A DNA stretch of 64,000 bases from Pseudomonas sp. MN1F. Lineage in GTDB: Bacteria > Pseudomonadota > Gammaproteobacteria > Pseudomonadales > Pseudomonadaceae. Shown one piece after another: positions 17,486-26,553 of the stretch. Each line of letters starts with the position of its first letter. The stretch's first letter is position 1. Made by a program: the position numbers and the translations under genes. The stretch is taken from positions 62,001-126,000 of the forward strand of contig NZ_VZII01000008.1 of assembly GCF_009391885.1 (NCBI RefSeq), in the 5' to 3' direction. The notes below the pieces were generated by a model. It searched no databases. It saw nothing but the letters and a program-made list of their open reading frames with translations, and had not been told where the DNA came from.

Positions 17486-17920
17486 TCAGTTGAGCAGCGC
17501 GGCGGCGAAAGCCTGCTGCAGGATGCGTTGCACGTCGGCGCGGCTGTCGGTCAGCGCGTCGGTCATGTAGTTGTCGCGGGGCTTGATGCGCCACCCGCCG
17601 CCCTGCTTGCGGCGAACGCCGTAATGCAGGTACGCCGGATAGAACGCTCGCATACTTGAGGTCTTGTTGGGGGCGATCCGCACCAGGAAGCCCCAGCGCG
17701 ACAGCTTGAAGCCGATAGAATCGGTGGTCGCACCCGACCGGTTGATCGGGTAGCCTTCCTGGCCGCCGCCAAGCGCCAGGTTCATCTGCGCCCGGCCGGT
17801 GATCAGCTGGCCCACCTTGCGCATGCCAGCGCGGATCTTTCGCTTGTTGAAGGCCTCTTGGTCGAACTTGTCGAAGCCGTCAACGTGCAGGTAGCCGTCA
17901 ATCGAAACGGAGTTGGCCAC
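17486..17920 (-). CDS. HK97 gp10-like tail completion protein
   Basis: 144 aa from GTG at 17920, chosen because GGGAGG lies 6 bases upstream; an upstream frame to 17995 overlaps the previous gene too far. It has a basic N-terminal half (FNKRKIRAGMRKVGQLITGRA) and YPAYLHYGVRRKQGGGW, the usual HK97-gp10-like pattern. It probably joins the finished head to the tail terminator. It overlaps the head closure gene by 23 bp. Confidence 0.7.
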   Translation of the reverse strand: MANSVSIDGYLHVDGFDKFDQEAFNKRKIRAGMRKVGQLITGRAQMNLALGGGQEGYPINRSGATTDSIGFKLSRWGFLVRIAPNKTSSMRAFYPAYLHYGVRRKQGGGWRIKPRDNYMTDALTDSRADVQRILQQAFAAALLN

Positions 17921-18287
17921 GGCCACCTCCCGCCGGCGCGTTAACAGCACCCAGCTCCTCCACTTCAACCACAGACCAAATCTGCTCGCCCGCAAGCTCC
18001 GTGGGGCGCTTCACCCGATAAACCCGACCACGGCCAACGAACTCACAGTCCGAAGCCAAGCCGTCAATGAAGCGACAGTACAAGCGGTGCGTGACCCCGG
18101 TATTTGTTTGCTGAGCCGCGGCATAGGTTGCGGTGCCCAAAGGCTCAACCTTGACCCAGCGCCAACATACATGCACAAGGTCAGACTCAAGCCCGGGTCC
18201 AACCGGTTTATCGGACCTTCTTCGCACCTCCATGCGATGCTTCAGCTCACCCGAGGCGGGTGCCCGTGTGCTCACTCGCAATGCCAT
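17898..18287 (-). CDS. Head closure / head-tail adaptor protein
   Basis: 129 aa of the SPP1 gp16-type head-tail joining family: GELKHRMEVRRRSD start, then W-x-x-VEPLGTATYAAAQQTNTGVTHRLYCRF, which is the family core (beta barrel). It closes the portal after packaging. It is two bases from the connector gene. Confidence 0.82.
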   Translation of the reverse strand: MALRVSTRAPASGELKHRMEVRRRSDKPVGPGLESDLVHVCWRWVKVEPLGTATYAAAQQTNTGVTHRLYCRFIDGLASDCEFVGRGRVYRVKRPTELAGEQIWSVVEVEELGAVNAPAGGGRGQLRFD

Positions 18288-18289
18288 GG

Positions 18290-18841
18290 CTAGAACCTCG
18301 GCGGGACGGTGATATCCGCCAACAGGTGGTCGACAAAGCTCGCCGGCACTTCGGCCAAGGATTGCCCCACGACCAAAAGCCCCCGATGGGTGAATGCCGT
18401 TTCCGCCGCAATCAGGAGCCAGCTGAGCACACCGGGATAGGCTTCCAGGTCCGCCCCGGCCCGGTAACGGATACGCAACCGGCCAGCAGGCCTGCCGCCC
18501 GGGAAAAGCAGATAGCTCTCCTTTCCACCCTGGCGAAGCTCTACCGGGCCATCGTAAGGGCTCACCTGACCTGCCTCTCCCAGCACGATCACGGACTCGA
18601 CGGCAACCACCTGGCCAACGTCCAGCGAATGGCCCGACGCATACGTCGCCGGCCAGTCCTCCTCGTAGATCGCTTCACGAATCGCCGCCCCCGTCTTCGA
18701 TTCGCCCTGGGCGGTGACGCCAGGGATGATGATCAGGTCGATCAGCTCGGACTGCAGGTCTTCTGGCTCAGCCCGGCACTGAAATGCGACCTGCTCCAAC
18801 GTCAACACCGGGGGACCCGTGTAGGCAATGCGGCGCGCCAT
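18290..18841 (-). CDS. gp6-like head-tail connector protein
   Basis: 183 aa, helical connector family (HK97 gp6-like). Typical features are an N-terminal LTLEQVAFQCRAEPEDLQSELIDLIIIPGVTAQGES segment (only its start and end are cited as motif), a SHLDV-like middle and a C-terminal helix ending LLADITVPP. It forms the ring below the portal. It is placed between capsid and head closure genes. Confidence 0.82.
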   Translation of the reverse strand: MARRIAYTGPPVLTLEQVAFQCRAEPEDLQSELIDLIIIPGVTAQGESKTGAAIREAIYEEDWPATYASGHSLDVGQVVAVESVIVLGEAGQVSPYDGPVELRQGGKESYLLFPGGRPAGRLRIRYRAGADLEAYPGVLSWLLIAAETAFTHRGLLVVGQSLAEVPASFVDHLLADITVPPRF

Positions 18842-18843
18842 AG

Positions 18844-19098
18844 CTATGGCTTACCATCATCGCTGGCTTGATCGTCAACCTTGCCAGCGGCATCGGCGTT
18901 TCCGCCACCATCAGATGGTTTACCGGTCGGAGTGGCGTTACCGGGAACGGACTTGCCTTTCCTGGCACTCGGCTTCCCCGATTCGACTGCATAACCCGAC
19001 TCGATCAAGCCCGCGGCAATTGCCGAATCAAAGCCAGCCGTTTCACCTGCGGCATAGCCGCGCCAGTTTTTCTCGAACGTTACGATGACCTTGGTCAT
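18844..19098 (-). CDS. Small head-region protein of unknown function
   Basis: 84 aa from the ATG at 19098; an upstream extension to 19143 would start within an inverted repeat. The first ~45 residues are compact (MTKVIVTFEKNWRGYAAGE, GFDSAIAAGLIESGYAV) and the rest is low-complexity Gly/Asp/Lys-rich. Similar small proteins follow the capsid gene in many HK97-type phages, where they may be decoration or connector factors. I do not recognise it. Confidence 0.7.
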   Translation of the reverse strand: MTKVIVTFEKNWRGYAAGETAGFDSAIAAGLIESGYAVESGKPSARKGKSVPGNATPTGKPSDGGGNADAAGKVDDQASDDGKP

Positions 19099-19149
19099 GA
19101 GATTTCCCCAGAACTGGAATGGAATGCCCGGCGTACCGGGCACGAGGAT

Positions 19150-20463
19150 TTACAGGGAGCTGCCCCATTTGACATCGGTCATCACCGCTACCGACTCGAC
19201 GTGACGCGGGCCGAAGTCGTGCTTGGCAATCACTCGCACGAGGGTCTGGTCGCGCTGGAATGCACTAATGACGTTGCCACTACCGTCCTTGTAGGTGGCC
19301 TCCTTGCTGAAATCGATGACCATGGCGTCGTCTTCACCGATGAAGCAGTCAGCGAAGTCGGCGAAATGGATTTCCGAAGCATCGCCATCGGCACCCAGGT
19401 TGATCGGAATCTGGGTGGTCGAGCCGACTGGGAAACCCTTGAGCATGTTCTGATCCAGCTCGGGGTACGCCTTGTTGCCATTGCCATCACGCAGGGCTGC
19501 CAGCCAGCGCTTGGTGCGCGGCGCCATGGCGAAGCCTGGCGCGGTCATGTTGGAGTTCGCGTTCTCCAGCCGGAGGATCAGCGCAGACAGCGCGAACTCC
19601 ACCGCTTCCAGCGTTACAGCTGCTGGGGCAGCAAACACGTTGAAGGACGGCGCCCAGAAGCGCAGCCCCTTGGGCAGATTTCCGGTACCAGCACCGCGCA
19701 GGAATGACAGGTCTTCCGCAGTCGCCACCGAGGCGACCAGATCACTCACGACCAGGCGGTCAACGCTCGGATTGGTACCGGAGTAAGCCAGCAGGTCATT
19801 GCTGATCGGCACCAGGGCAGCGAGCTTTTTCGACGACAGCTTCAGGTCGTCGAACTGCATGTCGGTGGACGGCATGTCTTCCTCGGTGCCGATGTAACCG
19901 ACGACAGCACCGCCTTTGATGCGCGGTACGGTGAGGTTGCCATTTTGCAGCGGCAGCGAGACCGCGCCGAGGCTGCGCACCACCGACTTCGGACGCAGCA
20001 GCTCGATTACTTCGCTGGAGAAACTTTGCGGTACCAACACCCCACCAGCGCCTGGCGTCACGGTGCTGAGTGCCATGGCGATTTCAGGGTTGTAGCCCGA
20101 GTCGGCGGCCATCTTCGCAGCGGCCTGCTGGTCACCGCGAGAGGCCGCCAGGACGCGCACCATCTGCGCCATGTTGGCACCCGGTATCGGCTTTGCGGTG
20201 AACGGACCGCTGATGTTGCCGGGAGGGCCGTTCAGGCCTTGAGCGCCTTCGTTCACGGGTACCGCGCTAGCGGTTGCCATGCGCTCGGCCGCTTCGGACC
20301 GCGCGAGCTTCTCCGTCAGCTCATTGAACTGGGTGCTGAGCTGCTCGAACTGGGCGAGCTGTTCGGCAGTGAGCGAGGTGCCGGCCGCTTCGAGCTGAGC
20401 CAACGCCTGGATCTGGCCATTGATAGTGGCGCGTTCGCTACGCAATTGAGTTACGAGGGACAT
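19150..20463 (-). CDS. HK97-type major capsid protein
   Basis: 437 aa. The first ~75 residues are a predicted coiled coil (QAEQLAQFEQLSTQFNEL-like), the scaffolding delta domain that HK97-type phages remove with their protease. The mature part includes VTPGAGGVLVPQSFSSEVIELL, RSLGAVSLPLQNGNLTVPR and FSKEATYKDGSG, the standard HK97 fold. AGGAGG lies in front of the ATG. It follows the S49 protease gene after a terminator, which fits strong separate expression of capsid. Confidence 0.93.
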   Translation of the reverse strand: MSLVTQLRSERATINGQIQALAQLEAAGTSLTAEQLAQFEQLSTQFNELTEKLARSEAAERMATASAVPVNEGAQGLNGPPGNISGPFTAKPIPGANMAQMVRVLAASRGDQQAAAKMAADSGYNPEIAMALSTVTPGAGGVLVPQSFSSEVIELLRPKSVVRSLGAVSLPLQNGNLTVPRIKGGAVVGYIGTEEDMPSTDMQFDDLKLSSKKLAALVPISNDLLAYSGTNPSVDRLVVSDLVASVATAEDLSFLRGAGTGNLPKGLRFWAPSFNVFAAPAAVTLEAVEFALSALILRLENANSNMTAPGFAMAPRTKRWLAALRDGNGNKAYPELDQNMLKGFPVGSTTQIPINLGADGDASEIHFADFADCFIGEDDAMVIDFSKEATYKDGSGNVISAFQRDQTLVRVIAKHDFGPRHVESVAVMTDVKWGSSL

Positions 20464-20479
20464 GCTGCCTCCTGGGCAT

Positions 20480-20502
20480 AAAAAAACCGCCGTTGGGCGG
20501 TT
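20480..20502 (-). terminator. Hairpin with T-run between protease and capsid genes
   Basis: On the - strand AACCGCC pairs with GGCGGTT and is followed by seven Ts, then the capsid AGGAGG site. It could terminate part of the transcription arriving from the protease gene, or protect the 5' end of a processed capsid mRNA. Confidence 0.7.
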
Positions 20503-20524
20503 GTGGTCGCTGCCGCGAACGCGG

Positions 20525-21496
20525 TCAGAGTTGTGACTGAATGGCGAAGGCTGAAGCCCTCACGCTGATGCGTTGTTGTGGCTGTGAGACTTGGCGCTGG
20601 GCGCGGCTGAGAGCGACTGCCCGCGAGAGGTTGTCCACCGCCATCTGCGGCGACTCCAGGCGATCAGCCAAGCCCATGGCGATCGCGGACGAGCCGCGGT
20701 AACAGGCGGCTTCGGTGGCGATGATCTCGGCCACATCGCGGCCGCGGTAATCAGCAACATGAGTGGTGAAGAGCTGATAGCTTTCCTGCACGACATCGTT
20801 GAGCACTTGCAGGGACTGCTCGGTAAGCGGCTCATTCGGGCTCAGGTCATTCTTGTGAGCGCCGGCAAAGACCGTGGTGACCTTGACACCCATGCCATCG
20901 AGCATCTTGGAACGGTCCATGTGACTAGCCACCACGCCGATGGACCCTACTCCCGAGGTCAAGCTGACCACGATCTCAGTACAGGCGGATGCAATCAGGT
21001 AGCCCCCGGAGTACGCCATGAAGTTGACCAGGCCGGTGATAGGCTTGATCTTAGTTGCGGCGCGAATATCTGCCGCCAGCTCGAAAGCACCGACCGCACT
21101 GCCACCTGGGCTGTCGATATCGAGCACGATGTGTTCGACCATGGGGTCGGCGACGGCCTTGTCCAGTGCTGCACGCAAGCCTTCGTAGCTGGTCATGGTC
21201 TCGCAGGCGTTCAAGTGGCTGCCGCGGCTGACAAGAACGCCATGGACGGGAATCACCTCGACACCCGTCTGGGCGATGGCGGCACGGCGTTGTTCTTCGC
21301 GGCGATCCTGCTCGGCCTGATAATCCTCATCGTCATAGAACATCGATGGGTTAGCCGCGGCGCCGCTCATGTTCAGATTTACGATATTTAGGCTCATGGT
21401 CTGGTTCGCCCAGCGCACGGCCAGGTCCAGCATGTCGGGTGTCGTCAGCAGCGGCTGGTTGAACAGCAAGCTGGCTGCACGCAGATGTCGTTTCAT
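20525..21496 (-). CDS. S49-family (SppA-like) head maturation protease
   Basis: 323 aa. Catalytic serine in MAYSGGYLIASAC and the lysine in SHMDRSKMLDGMGV form the Ser-Lys dyad of S49 peptidases; GSHLNACETMTSYEG and DSPGGSAVG are also typical of the family. It lies between portal and capsid, the usual position for the enzyme that trims the capsid delta domain. It overlaps the portal stop by 4 bp. Confidence 0.9.
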   Translation of the reverse strand: MKRHLRAASLLFNQPLLTTPDMLDLAVRWANQTMSLNIVNLNMSGAAANPSMFYDDEDYQAEQDRREEQRRAAIAQTGVEVIPVHGVLVSRGSHLNACETMTSYEGLRAALDKAVADPMVEHIVLDIDSPGGSAVGAFELAADIRAATKIKPITGLVNFMAYSGGYLIASACTEIVVSLTSGVGSIGVVASHMDRSKMLDGMGVKVTTVFAGAHKNDLSPNEPLTEQSLQVLNDVVQESYQLFTTHVADYRGRDVAEIIATEAACYRGSSAIAMGLADRLESPQMAVDNLSRAVALSRAQRQVSQPQQRISVRASAFAIQSQL

Positions 21497-22764
21497 GCGG
21501 CAAGCATCCTCTGAATGTCGTCGCGCTGCTGCTCCAGCTGAGCGCGAACGTTGGGGTTGTTCATGTCGGGCAAGCCGTGCGCCACATCCGTCATGTTCAG
21601 CGGCTGCAAATAGCTATCACCATTGGCAACGGGCGGCATGTTTTCCAGGCGACGGATGTCGTTGATCGACAGCCACCCCCACTGCCTGCCGATTGCATAG
21701 GCGTCATAGCGGCTTTTCTGGTCGCCGCGCAGCAGGCCGGACAGGTTGAACTCGATGAAGTAGTCCCGCCGTTCAGATGGCAACAGGAAGTCGCGCATCA
21801 TGGCCTGCTCGTGGCGCTTCACCCAGGGCATCAGGGCGAAGATCACGTACTGGATCAGCAGCTGTTCAAGGCTGTTGTAGCTGGCTTTCTCCAGCTCGTT
21901 GATCATGTGCGGAGGGATCTTGTAGATCCGAGCGATATCCAGCCCAGTGGCCTTGAGGATGCCCAGCAGCTCGGCATCGACGTTGTTCATCGATACCGGT
22001 TTGAAAGTCATACCTTCCTGCAGCATCGCGACCTTCTTCGCGTTATCGATGCCCGAGAACTTATTACCCCACTGATCTAGTATGCGGTCGATACTGCCCT
22101 GCTCCTTGATCGGCGGGGCTTCCCGGGGACGCTCGATGACGCCACTGACGGCAGTACCGTTGGCAAACGACTTACCTGCGTACTGCCTCACCGCATGCGC
22201 AAGGCCGACGGCATCGGCATGCAGCTCAACGGGAGAAAGGCCCGTGTAGTGGTTCTTCGTATGCCAGCGCACATGATGAATCAGGCGCATGGGCAGCGGA
22301 TCGTGCCCACCAACACGGTAAACGGGCCGCAAATCGCCGCCCTTAAGAACAGTCACCTTGTCGTTTCGCAGCGGGTAAAGGGCTTTCACCGAACCATCGT
22401 CATTGCGTTCGATGAAGCTGTAGCAGTTGCCTCGTAACCCCAGGGCGAGCTGGCCGGATTCACGATACTCGTAGGGTGTCTGCCAGGGGTTTGGTTGGTA
22501 GCGCAGCACATCGTAGAGCGGATGCGCCGTTGCCGTCTCGCGCTTGCCGTCACCTAGTCGGCGGTACAGCTCAAGCGGTAACTGGCCCACGCTCTCTGCC
22601 AGCAGCGTGACGCACGTCTGCAAAACGGTGATGGCCAATGCGGTATCCGGCGTCACCGTTACACCTGCGGCCGAACGCCCGGAGCCAATCAAGCCGCGCC
22701 AGAAGCCACTGCCAGCGTCCGAAGCGAGCCCTTCACTTGCGCCGAGCAGATTGCTGAAGAACAT
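21493..22764 (-). CDS. Portal protein, HK97 family
   Basis: 423 aa, phage portal family. Diagnostic text: LQTCVTLLAESVGQLPLELYRR, ADAVGLAHAVRQYAGKSFANG, and IPPHMINELEKASYNSLEQ. Twelve copies form the ring for DNA entry and for tail attachment. Gene order terminase, portal, protease, capsid is the classical HK97 order. Confidence 0.94.
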   Translation of the reverse strand: MFFSNLLGASEGLASDAGSGFWRGLIGSGRSAAGVTVTPDTALAITVLQTCVTLLAESVGQLPLELYRRLGDGKRETATAHPLYDVLRYQPNPWQTPYEYRESGQLALGLRGNCYSFIERNDDGSVKALYPLRNDKVTVLKGGDLRPVYRVGGHDPLPMRLIHHVRWHTKNHYTGLSPVELHADAVGLAHAVRQYAGKSFANGTAVSGVIERPREAPPIKEQGSIDRILDQWGNKFSGIDNAKKVAMLQEGMTFKPVSMNNVDAELLGILKATGLDIARIYKIPPHMINELEKASYNSLEQLLIQYVIFALMPWVKRHEQAMMRDFLLPSERRDYFIEFNLSGLLRGDQKSRYDAYAIGRQWGWLSINDIRRLENMPPVANGDSYLQPLNMTDVAHGLPDMNNPNVRAQLEQQRDDIQRMLAA

Positions 22765-22766
22765 GG

Positions 22767-22955
22767 TCAGCCTCCCTCTGGGCTACGTTTAAGCTGCATG
22801 CGGGCGGCCGCCTTGTCGGCCAGCCATGCCCAGCCAATCAAACCGAGGCCAGCAGCCATGAATGCGGTGGGAACATGGATCAGGGCGATGCCGGCGACCA
22901 GCAGTGCAAAGCCCACCAGGCCGGCAACCCACGCAGCGATTGCAATGGTGTTCAA
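22767..22955 (-). CDS. Small two-helix membrane protein
   Basis: 62 aa with two hydrophobic segments (residues ~5-25 and ~30-46) separated by a short turn, and a basic tail. It overlaps terminase by 4 bp and precedes the portal by 2 bp, so it is part of the packaging operon. Small membrane proteins occur here in related phages, but I know no function. A minor holin-like role is possible. Confidence 0.65.
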   Translation of the reverse strand: MNTIAIAAWVAGLVGFALLVAGIALIHVPTAFMAAGLGLIGWAWLADKAAARMQLKRSPEGG

Positions 22956-24760
22956 ACCCCTACTCCTTCGTCGTAAATGGAACTGCCGCTGCTGCCAGAG
23001 GACACAGCACCGCTGATACCGGTGGCCATGATCGCGGCGATGATGCCGTCGATGCGGCCTGTGGCTTTCGCCTTGTCGGCCTTGCGATTGTTCGCGGGGT
23101 CGGAAACGATCACCGCGTTACCGGCGCACCAAGTCATTACCGGGTTACCATCGTGTCGCAACGACTCCACCACGGTGGCTGGTAAGCCATCGTCGAAGAA
23201 CTCTGCCGAACCGCCCTCTTCCTCCGAAGGCAACTCGAGCATTCCAAGTAGGCGCCGCTCGAATTCGTCAACCGCAGGGCCCATGTCTTTGAAGCCTTGC
23301 CCAAACTCCACCAGTTCCGGCAGCGAGATGTCGTACTCGGTCATCAACTGCCGCATGTCCTCGATGCGCCAACGGTCATAGGCAATCTTGTCCACCTGGA
23401 AGTAGCCGCAGATGGTCTGCATCCGCCGGAGCACATGCAGCTTGCTGATGGCCCGGCCGGGTGTCGTTTCGAGATCCCGCGATTTGACCCATGCCGCGTA
23501 AGGCACCTTGTCGCGGGCTTCGCGCTTGTCCAGCTCGTGATCAGGAATCCAGAAATAAGGGAGTAGTCGCCAATGCGGATCCTCATAAGTCGGGTAAAAC
23601 AACAGAACGAACGACGTCAGGTCTGTTGTGCTGGATAGGTCCAGGCCCCCAACACAGGGGCGGTTGCGCAGCAGGGACATCGGGACGCGCTCTTCGGCCT
23701 GGCTCCAGACATCCCAAGAAATCCACGGCGATTCAGCACCGGTCCATTCGCAGAAGTTGAGCCGGCGTACCATTGCCTCCTTGCTCGGCATGCCTCGGGC
23801 CTCTGTGACCTGCTCACGCAGGTACTTGATACCCGGCAAATCGGCGTCCTGCAGCGATGGATTGGATTTGAACCAGCAGCTTTCGTCCTGAATCGGATCA
23901 TCGCCCTCGTCCAGCGAGCAGATATAGGCAAAAAAGCCGTCATCAATAAGCGCTCCCGATGCCACCCGAGAGCCGTACTCGTGATACTCCCAGCAAGGCC
24001 CACGCTTGTTCGAGCCGCTGTTGGTGATCATGAAAATGAGCGCCTGCTTACGACTCTTGGTGCCGGCGCGCATCATCTCCACGACCATGTTGGTCTTGTG
24101 CTCGTGTACCTCGTCGATCAGCGCCATGTGTGGCCTAGGGCCAGACTGGCCATCGTCCGAGCTAATCGGTCGGAAAAATGACCCCGACTTGAGATAGGCC
24201 AAGTTCCAGATGTTCTGGCCGGTGCCGCTGCAGACTATGCGCTTCGTCAGCTCTGGCGATTGCTGCACCATCGCGACAGCATCCCGGAAGAGGATCATGG
24301 CCTGGTCTTTTTTAGTAGCAGCAGCGTAGATCTCGGCGCGCGCCTCGTTATCCGCGATCAGTCCAGTCAGTCCCACCCCCGCAGCCAAAGGCGACTTGCC
24401 CGACCCCTTCCCGCTCTCGACGTACACAACCCGGAAGCGGCGATACCCATCACTGGCTTTCCACCCGAAGATGCTGCCAACGATAAATTTCTGCCAAGGC
24501 AACAGTTCGAACGGCAGACCTTCAAACTCACCACCATTGAGCTTGAGCACGGTGCGGTAGAAGCGTATAGCCTTGTTGGCAGCCGCCAAATCCCACGTCA
24601 GGCCGCGCTTTGGCCCTTCCTTCAAATCCCGGAGGTGGCGAGCGCATGCATTTCGAATGTCTGGCCCGGCTAACCGTTCACCAGAATGCACTTCTCTGGC
24701 GTACTGAGTCGCTGGGTCTTCAACCGAAGAACTCCGCGAACTGGTCTTCTTTTGGCTCAT
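22952..24760 (-). CDS. Terminase large subunit
   Basis: 602 aa. ATPase domain with Walker A ESGKGSGKSPLA near residue 120 and Walker B MALIDEVHEHK near residue 212; the C-terminal nuclease domain has GGLDLSSTTDLTSF, where the aspartate is likely to be a metal ligand. It belongs to the terminase-1 type that goes with HK97 portals. It cuts concatemers and drives DNA into the procapsid. It overlaps the small subunit by 41 bp. Confidence 0.94.
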   Translation of the reverse strand: MSQKKTSSRSSSVEDPATQYAREVHSGERLAGPDIRNACARHLRDLKEGPKRGLTWDLAAANKAIRFYRTVLKLNGGEFEGLPFELLPWQKFIVGSIFGWKASDGYRRFRVVYVESGKGSGKSPLAAGVGLTGLIADNEARAEIYAAATKKDQAMILFRDAVAMVQQSPELTKRIVCSGTGQNIWNLAYLKSGSFFRPISSDDGQSGPRPHMALIDEVHEHKTNMVVEMMRAGTKSRKQALIFMITNSGSNKRGPCWEYHEYGSRVASGALIDDGFFAYICSLDEGDDPIQDESCWFKSNPSLQDADLPGIKYLREQVTEARGMPSKEAMVRRLNFCEWTGAESPWISWDVWSQAEERVPMSLLRNRPCVGGLDLSSTTDLTSFVLLFYPTYEDPHWRLLPYFWIPDHELDKREARDKVPYAAWVKSRDLETTPGRAISKLHVLRRMQTICGYFQVDKIAYDRWRIEDMRQLMTEYDISLPELVEFGQGFKDMGPAVDEFERRLLGMLELPSEEEGGSAEFFDDGLPATVVESLRHDGNPVMTWCAGNAVIVSDPANNRKADKAKATGRIDGIIAAIMATGISGAVSSGSSGSSIYDEGVGV

Positions 24761-25187
24761 CGTCTTTTACTTGAACCTTGGATCGGGCGGCCGGTGTGAG
24801 ACCGAATTCGACTAGGTAGCTTTTGAAGCGGCGGTCAACGTCGGCAAGCATGGCGACAGCTGGGTTTGCCTTGAGGACCAACTCACCCTGTGTGCTGGTG
24901 GTTTCGTAGGTGCGCCCCTGCGTGCAGACCAATTCGCGGAGAGCAAGAATCTCGGCATAGCAATCGCAGAGTCGTTCGAGTGCAAAGCCATCGGCTTCTG
25001 TCAGAACACCCATCCGGTCAAGCAGAACTGTGAGGCGCCCCCAAGCCACCTGGCCTTCGGTACTCAAATGGTCCGGGGCGCTTGGGATACGCTTGGCTGG
25101 CTGGGGTTCGTTCTTGTTGATCGGCCGCTTACCGGGGTTCCCTCTGACAAGCTTCAGCTCCGTCGGTGTGGGTCGTCTCCCGGCCAT
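24720..25187 (-). CDS. Terminase small subunit, P27 family
   Basis: 155 aa: MAGRRPTPTELKLVRGNPGKRP is the typical P27-family start, followed by PDHLSTEGQVAWGRL and a helical region. It recognises the packaging start and hands DNA to the large subunit. The start has AAGGAAAT just upstream. The 41-bp overlap with the large subunit is normal. Confidence 0.9.
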   Translation of the reverse strand: MAGRRPTPTELKLVRGNPGKRPINKNEPQPAKRIPSAPDHLSTEGQVAWGRLTVLLDRMGVLTEADGFALERLCDCYAEILALRELVCTQGRTYETTSTQGELVLKANPAVAMLADVDRRFKSYLVEFGLTPAARSKVQVKDDEPKEDQFAEFFG

Positions 25188-25322
25188 AATTTCCTTCCAA
25201 AAAAATCATTTCATTTCGCGGTTTTGCACACGAAGGAGGGCGAACGGTCAGGAAAGGTTTCAGGAGAAACATTTTCACCCCCCCTACCTTGGATCATGGG
25301 GCCCCGCAGCGCCCGGAGGCTT

Positions 25323-25643
25323 TCAGGAAGGCCGATTCCAGTGGTGCCGTGGGTCCAGCGGCCTGCCGCTGACATCGCACCCAACCTCGCGCCCTGACTT
25401 CTCCAGGCGCTGCTTGTAGGAGCTGTGACAGTTGGTGCACAGTGATTGCCAATTGGTCCGATCCCAGAACAGGGTCATGTCACCGCGGTGAGGTTTGATG
25501 TGGTCGACGACGGTGGCCGGCTTGTTGATGCCTTCCTGATTGCAGCGAACGCACAGAGGATTCTTGCGTAGCCAGCCTTCGCGCGCCTGCTGCCAGCGGT
25601 AACCATAAGGCTTAACGGTCTTGCCCGTGTCGGCGGTGGGCAT
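25323..25643 (-). CDS. HNH endonuclease
   Basis: 106 aa. Zinc-binding CVRC and CTNCH, with the catalytic DHIKPHRGDMTLFWDRTNW between them. HNH proteins next to P27-type terminases are part of the packaging machine in HK97-like phages and are needed for specific cos cleavage. The ~135-bp gap to the small terminase gene carries no gene that I can support; a cos or pac site there is possible. Confidence 0.9.
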   Translation of the reverse strand: MPTADTGKTVKPYGYRWQQAREGWLRKNPLCVRCNQEGINKPATVVDHIKPHRGDMTLFWDRTNWQSLCTNCHSSYKQRLEKSGREVGCDVSGRPLDPRHHWNRPS

Positions 25644-25646
25644 ACG

Positions 25647-25970
25647 TCAGCCCTCCGCCTTCCTGCTCATGAATCGGTCTGAGTACTCGCGTAGCTTCTC
25701 GACCCCCATGAATCCGACCATGCAGCCAGCGAAGACCGACAGGTTGGGTGGCAATGCGAAGTACTCCAGTACGGGTAGCAAGCTGATTGCGATAAGGCCG
25801 CAAATGGCGCCTTCGAGGACCACCTTACGCCCTCGCCCCCCGCCGTAGATCACGCGACACATCGCAACAGCTGCAGCAATGCCGCCGGTATAAATCTGGG
25901 GCTGGTGCGCGACCAGCCAGGCGAACGCAGCGGCCCACAGGCCAGGATCCTTCTCGGGCATATGGGTCAT
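25647..25970 (-). CDS. Holin, lambda-S-like (phage holin 3 type)
   Basis: 107 aa. PEKDPGLWAAAFAWLVAHQPQIYTG is typical for the phage lambda-type holin family, followed by hydrophobic segments at about 25-40, 57-75 and 76-90 with a charged tail ending RFMSRKAEG. GGGGAG lies 8 bases before the first ATG. It would make the inner-membrane holes that release the endolysin. It is unusual that holin and endolysin are about 21 kb apart, at the two ends of the late operon. Confidence 0.8.
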   Translation of the reverse strand: MTHMPEKDPGLWAAAFAWLVAHQPQIYTGGIAAAVAMCRVIYGGGRGRKVVLEGAICGLIAISLLPVLEYFALPPNLSVFAGCMVGFMGVEKLREYSDRFMSRKAEG

Positions 25971-26000
25971 CTCTACTTCTCCCCTTAGGGAGCCGGAAAC

Positions 26001-26026
26001 AAAAGCCCCACTAATCAGCGGGGCTC
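26001..26026 (-). terminator. Terminator after the 113-aa gene, before the holin
   Basis: On the - strand AGCCCCGC pairs with GTGGGGCT (one imperfect base pair near the loop) and runs into TTTTGTTT. It ends transcription of the short gene at 26087-26428 unless antiterminated. Confidence 0.7.
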
Positions 26027-26086
26027 GATGAATAAGATCAATTTTTTGTGAGAGCAGTGCTCAACTAAGTCGCTGTCGCAATCGCA

Positions 26087-26428
26087 CTATTTAATGCTCT
26101 TTCCCGACTCAAGTGCCAAAACGTCCCATGCGTTCATCGCATAGCGCTGGATACTTGGATGCGCACAACGTGCACGAATACCTCCATGCCGATCTAACTC
26201 ATGGGTTAGACCTTTGTCGAAATCTACACGTACAGTCGCAAGATAATCCTGCACCCTTTTTTGTTTGAGTACACCAGCGATTGCAGACGCATGCTCCTCG
26301 GTCGTACAGACACAATAGACTTCGGTACCGTCAATAACCTTCCAGAAAGACGGCGGAACGGTAGGGGAAACCATCTGTCCCGCTAGGTGTTGCTCTGAAA
26401 CATCCAACTCTACAACTGAAACAGCCAT
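26087..26428 (-). CDS. Hypothetical protein, 113 aa
   Basis: I do not recognise this protein. It is soluble, with TEVYCVCTTEEHASAIAGVLKQKR in the middle resembling a short alpha/beta unit. It is AT-richer than its neighbours and enclosed by two terminators (26001-26026 and 26483-26513), so it is an isolated transcription unit and may be a moron inserted in the late leader. Confidence 0.65.
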   Translation of the reverse strand: MAVSVVELDVSEQHLAGQMVSPTVPPSFWKVIDGTEVYCVCTTEEHASAIAGVLKQKRVQDYLATVRVDFDKGLTHELDRHGGIRARCAHPSIQRYAMNAWDVLALESGKSIK

Positions 26429-26482
26429 CTTGATCTCCTGTTGGGCTCAGGATGATCGTACAACACATTCTGTAGCGGGAAT

Positions 26483-26513
26483 AAAAAAGCCCAGCTTTAT
26501 GGCTGGGCTTTTT
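26483..26513. terminator. Bidirectional terminator in the late leader
   Basis: AAAAAGCCCAG pairs with CTGGGCTTTTT around an 8-base loop, with A and T runs on both sides, so it can work in both directions. On the - strand it lies about 50 bp after the candidate late promoter, in the position of lambda tR'. Confidence 0.85.
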
Positions 26514-26553
26514 CTTGAGTCAGTCCTCAACACGCGCAGAAATGACAGGATGG

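Noticed and set aside
19123..19140. Inverted repeat TGCCCGG/CCGGGCA behind the capsid gene as terminator
   Set aside because: Stem is short and there is no T run on the transcribed strand; capsid and head genes are more likely to be co-transcribed.
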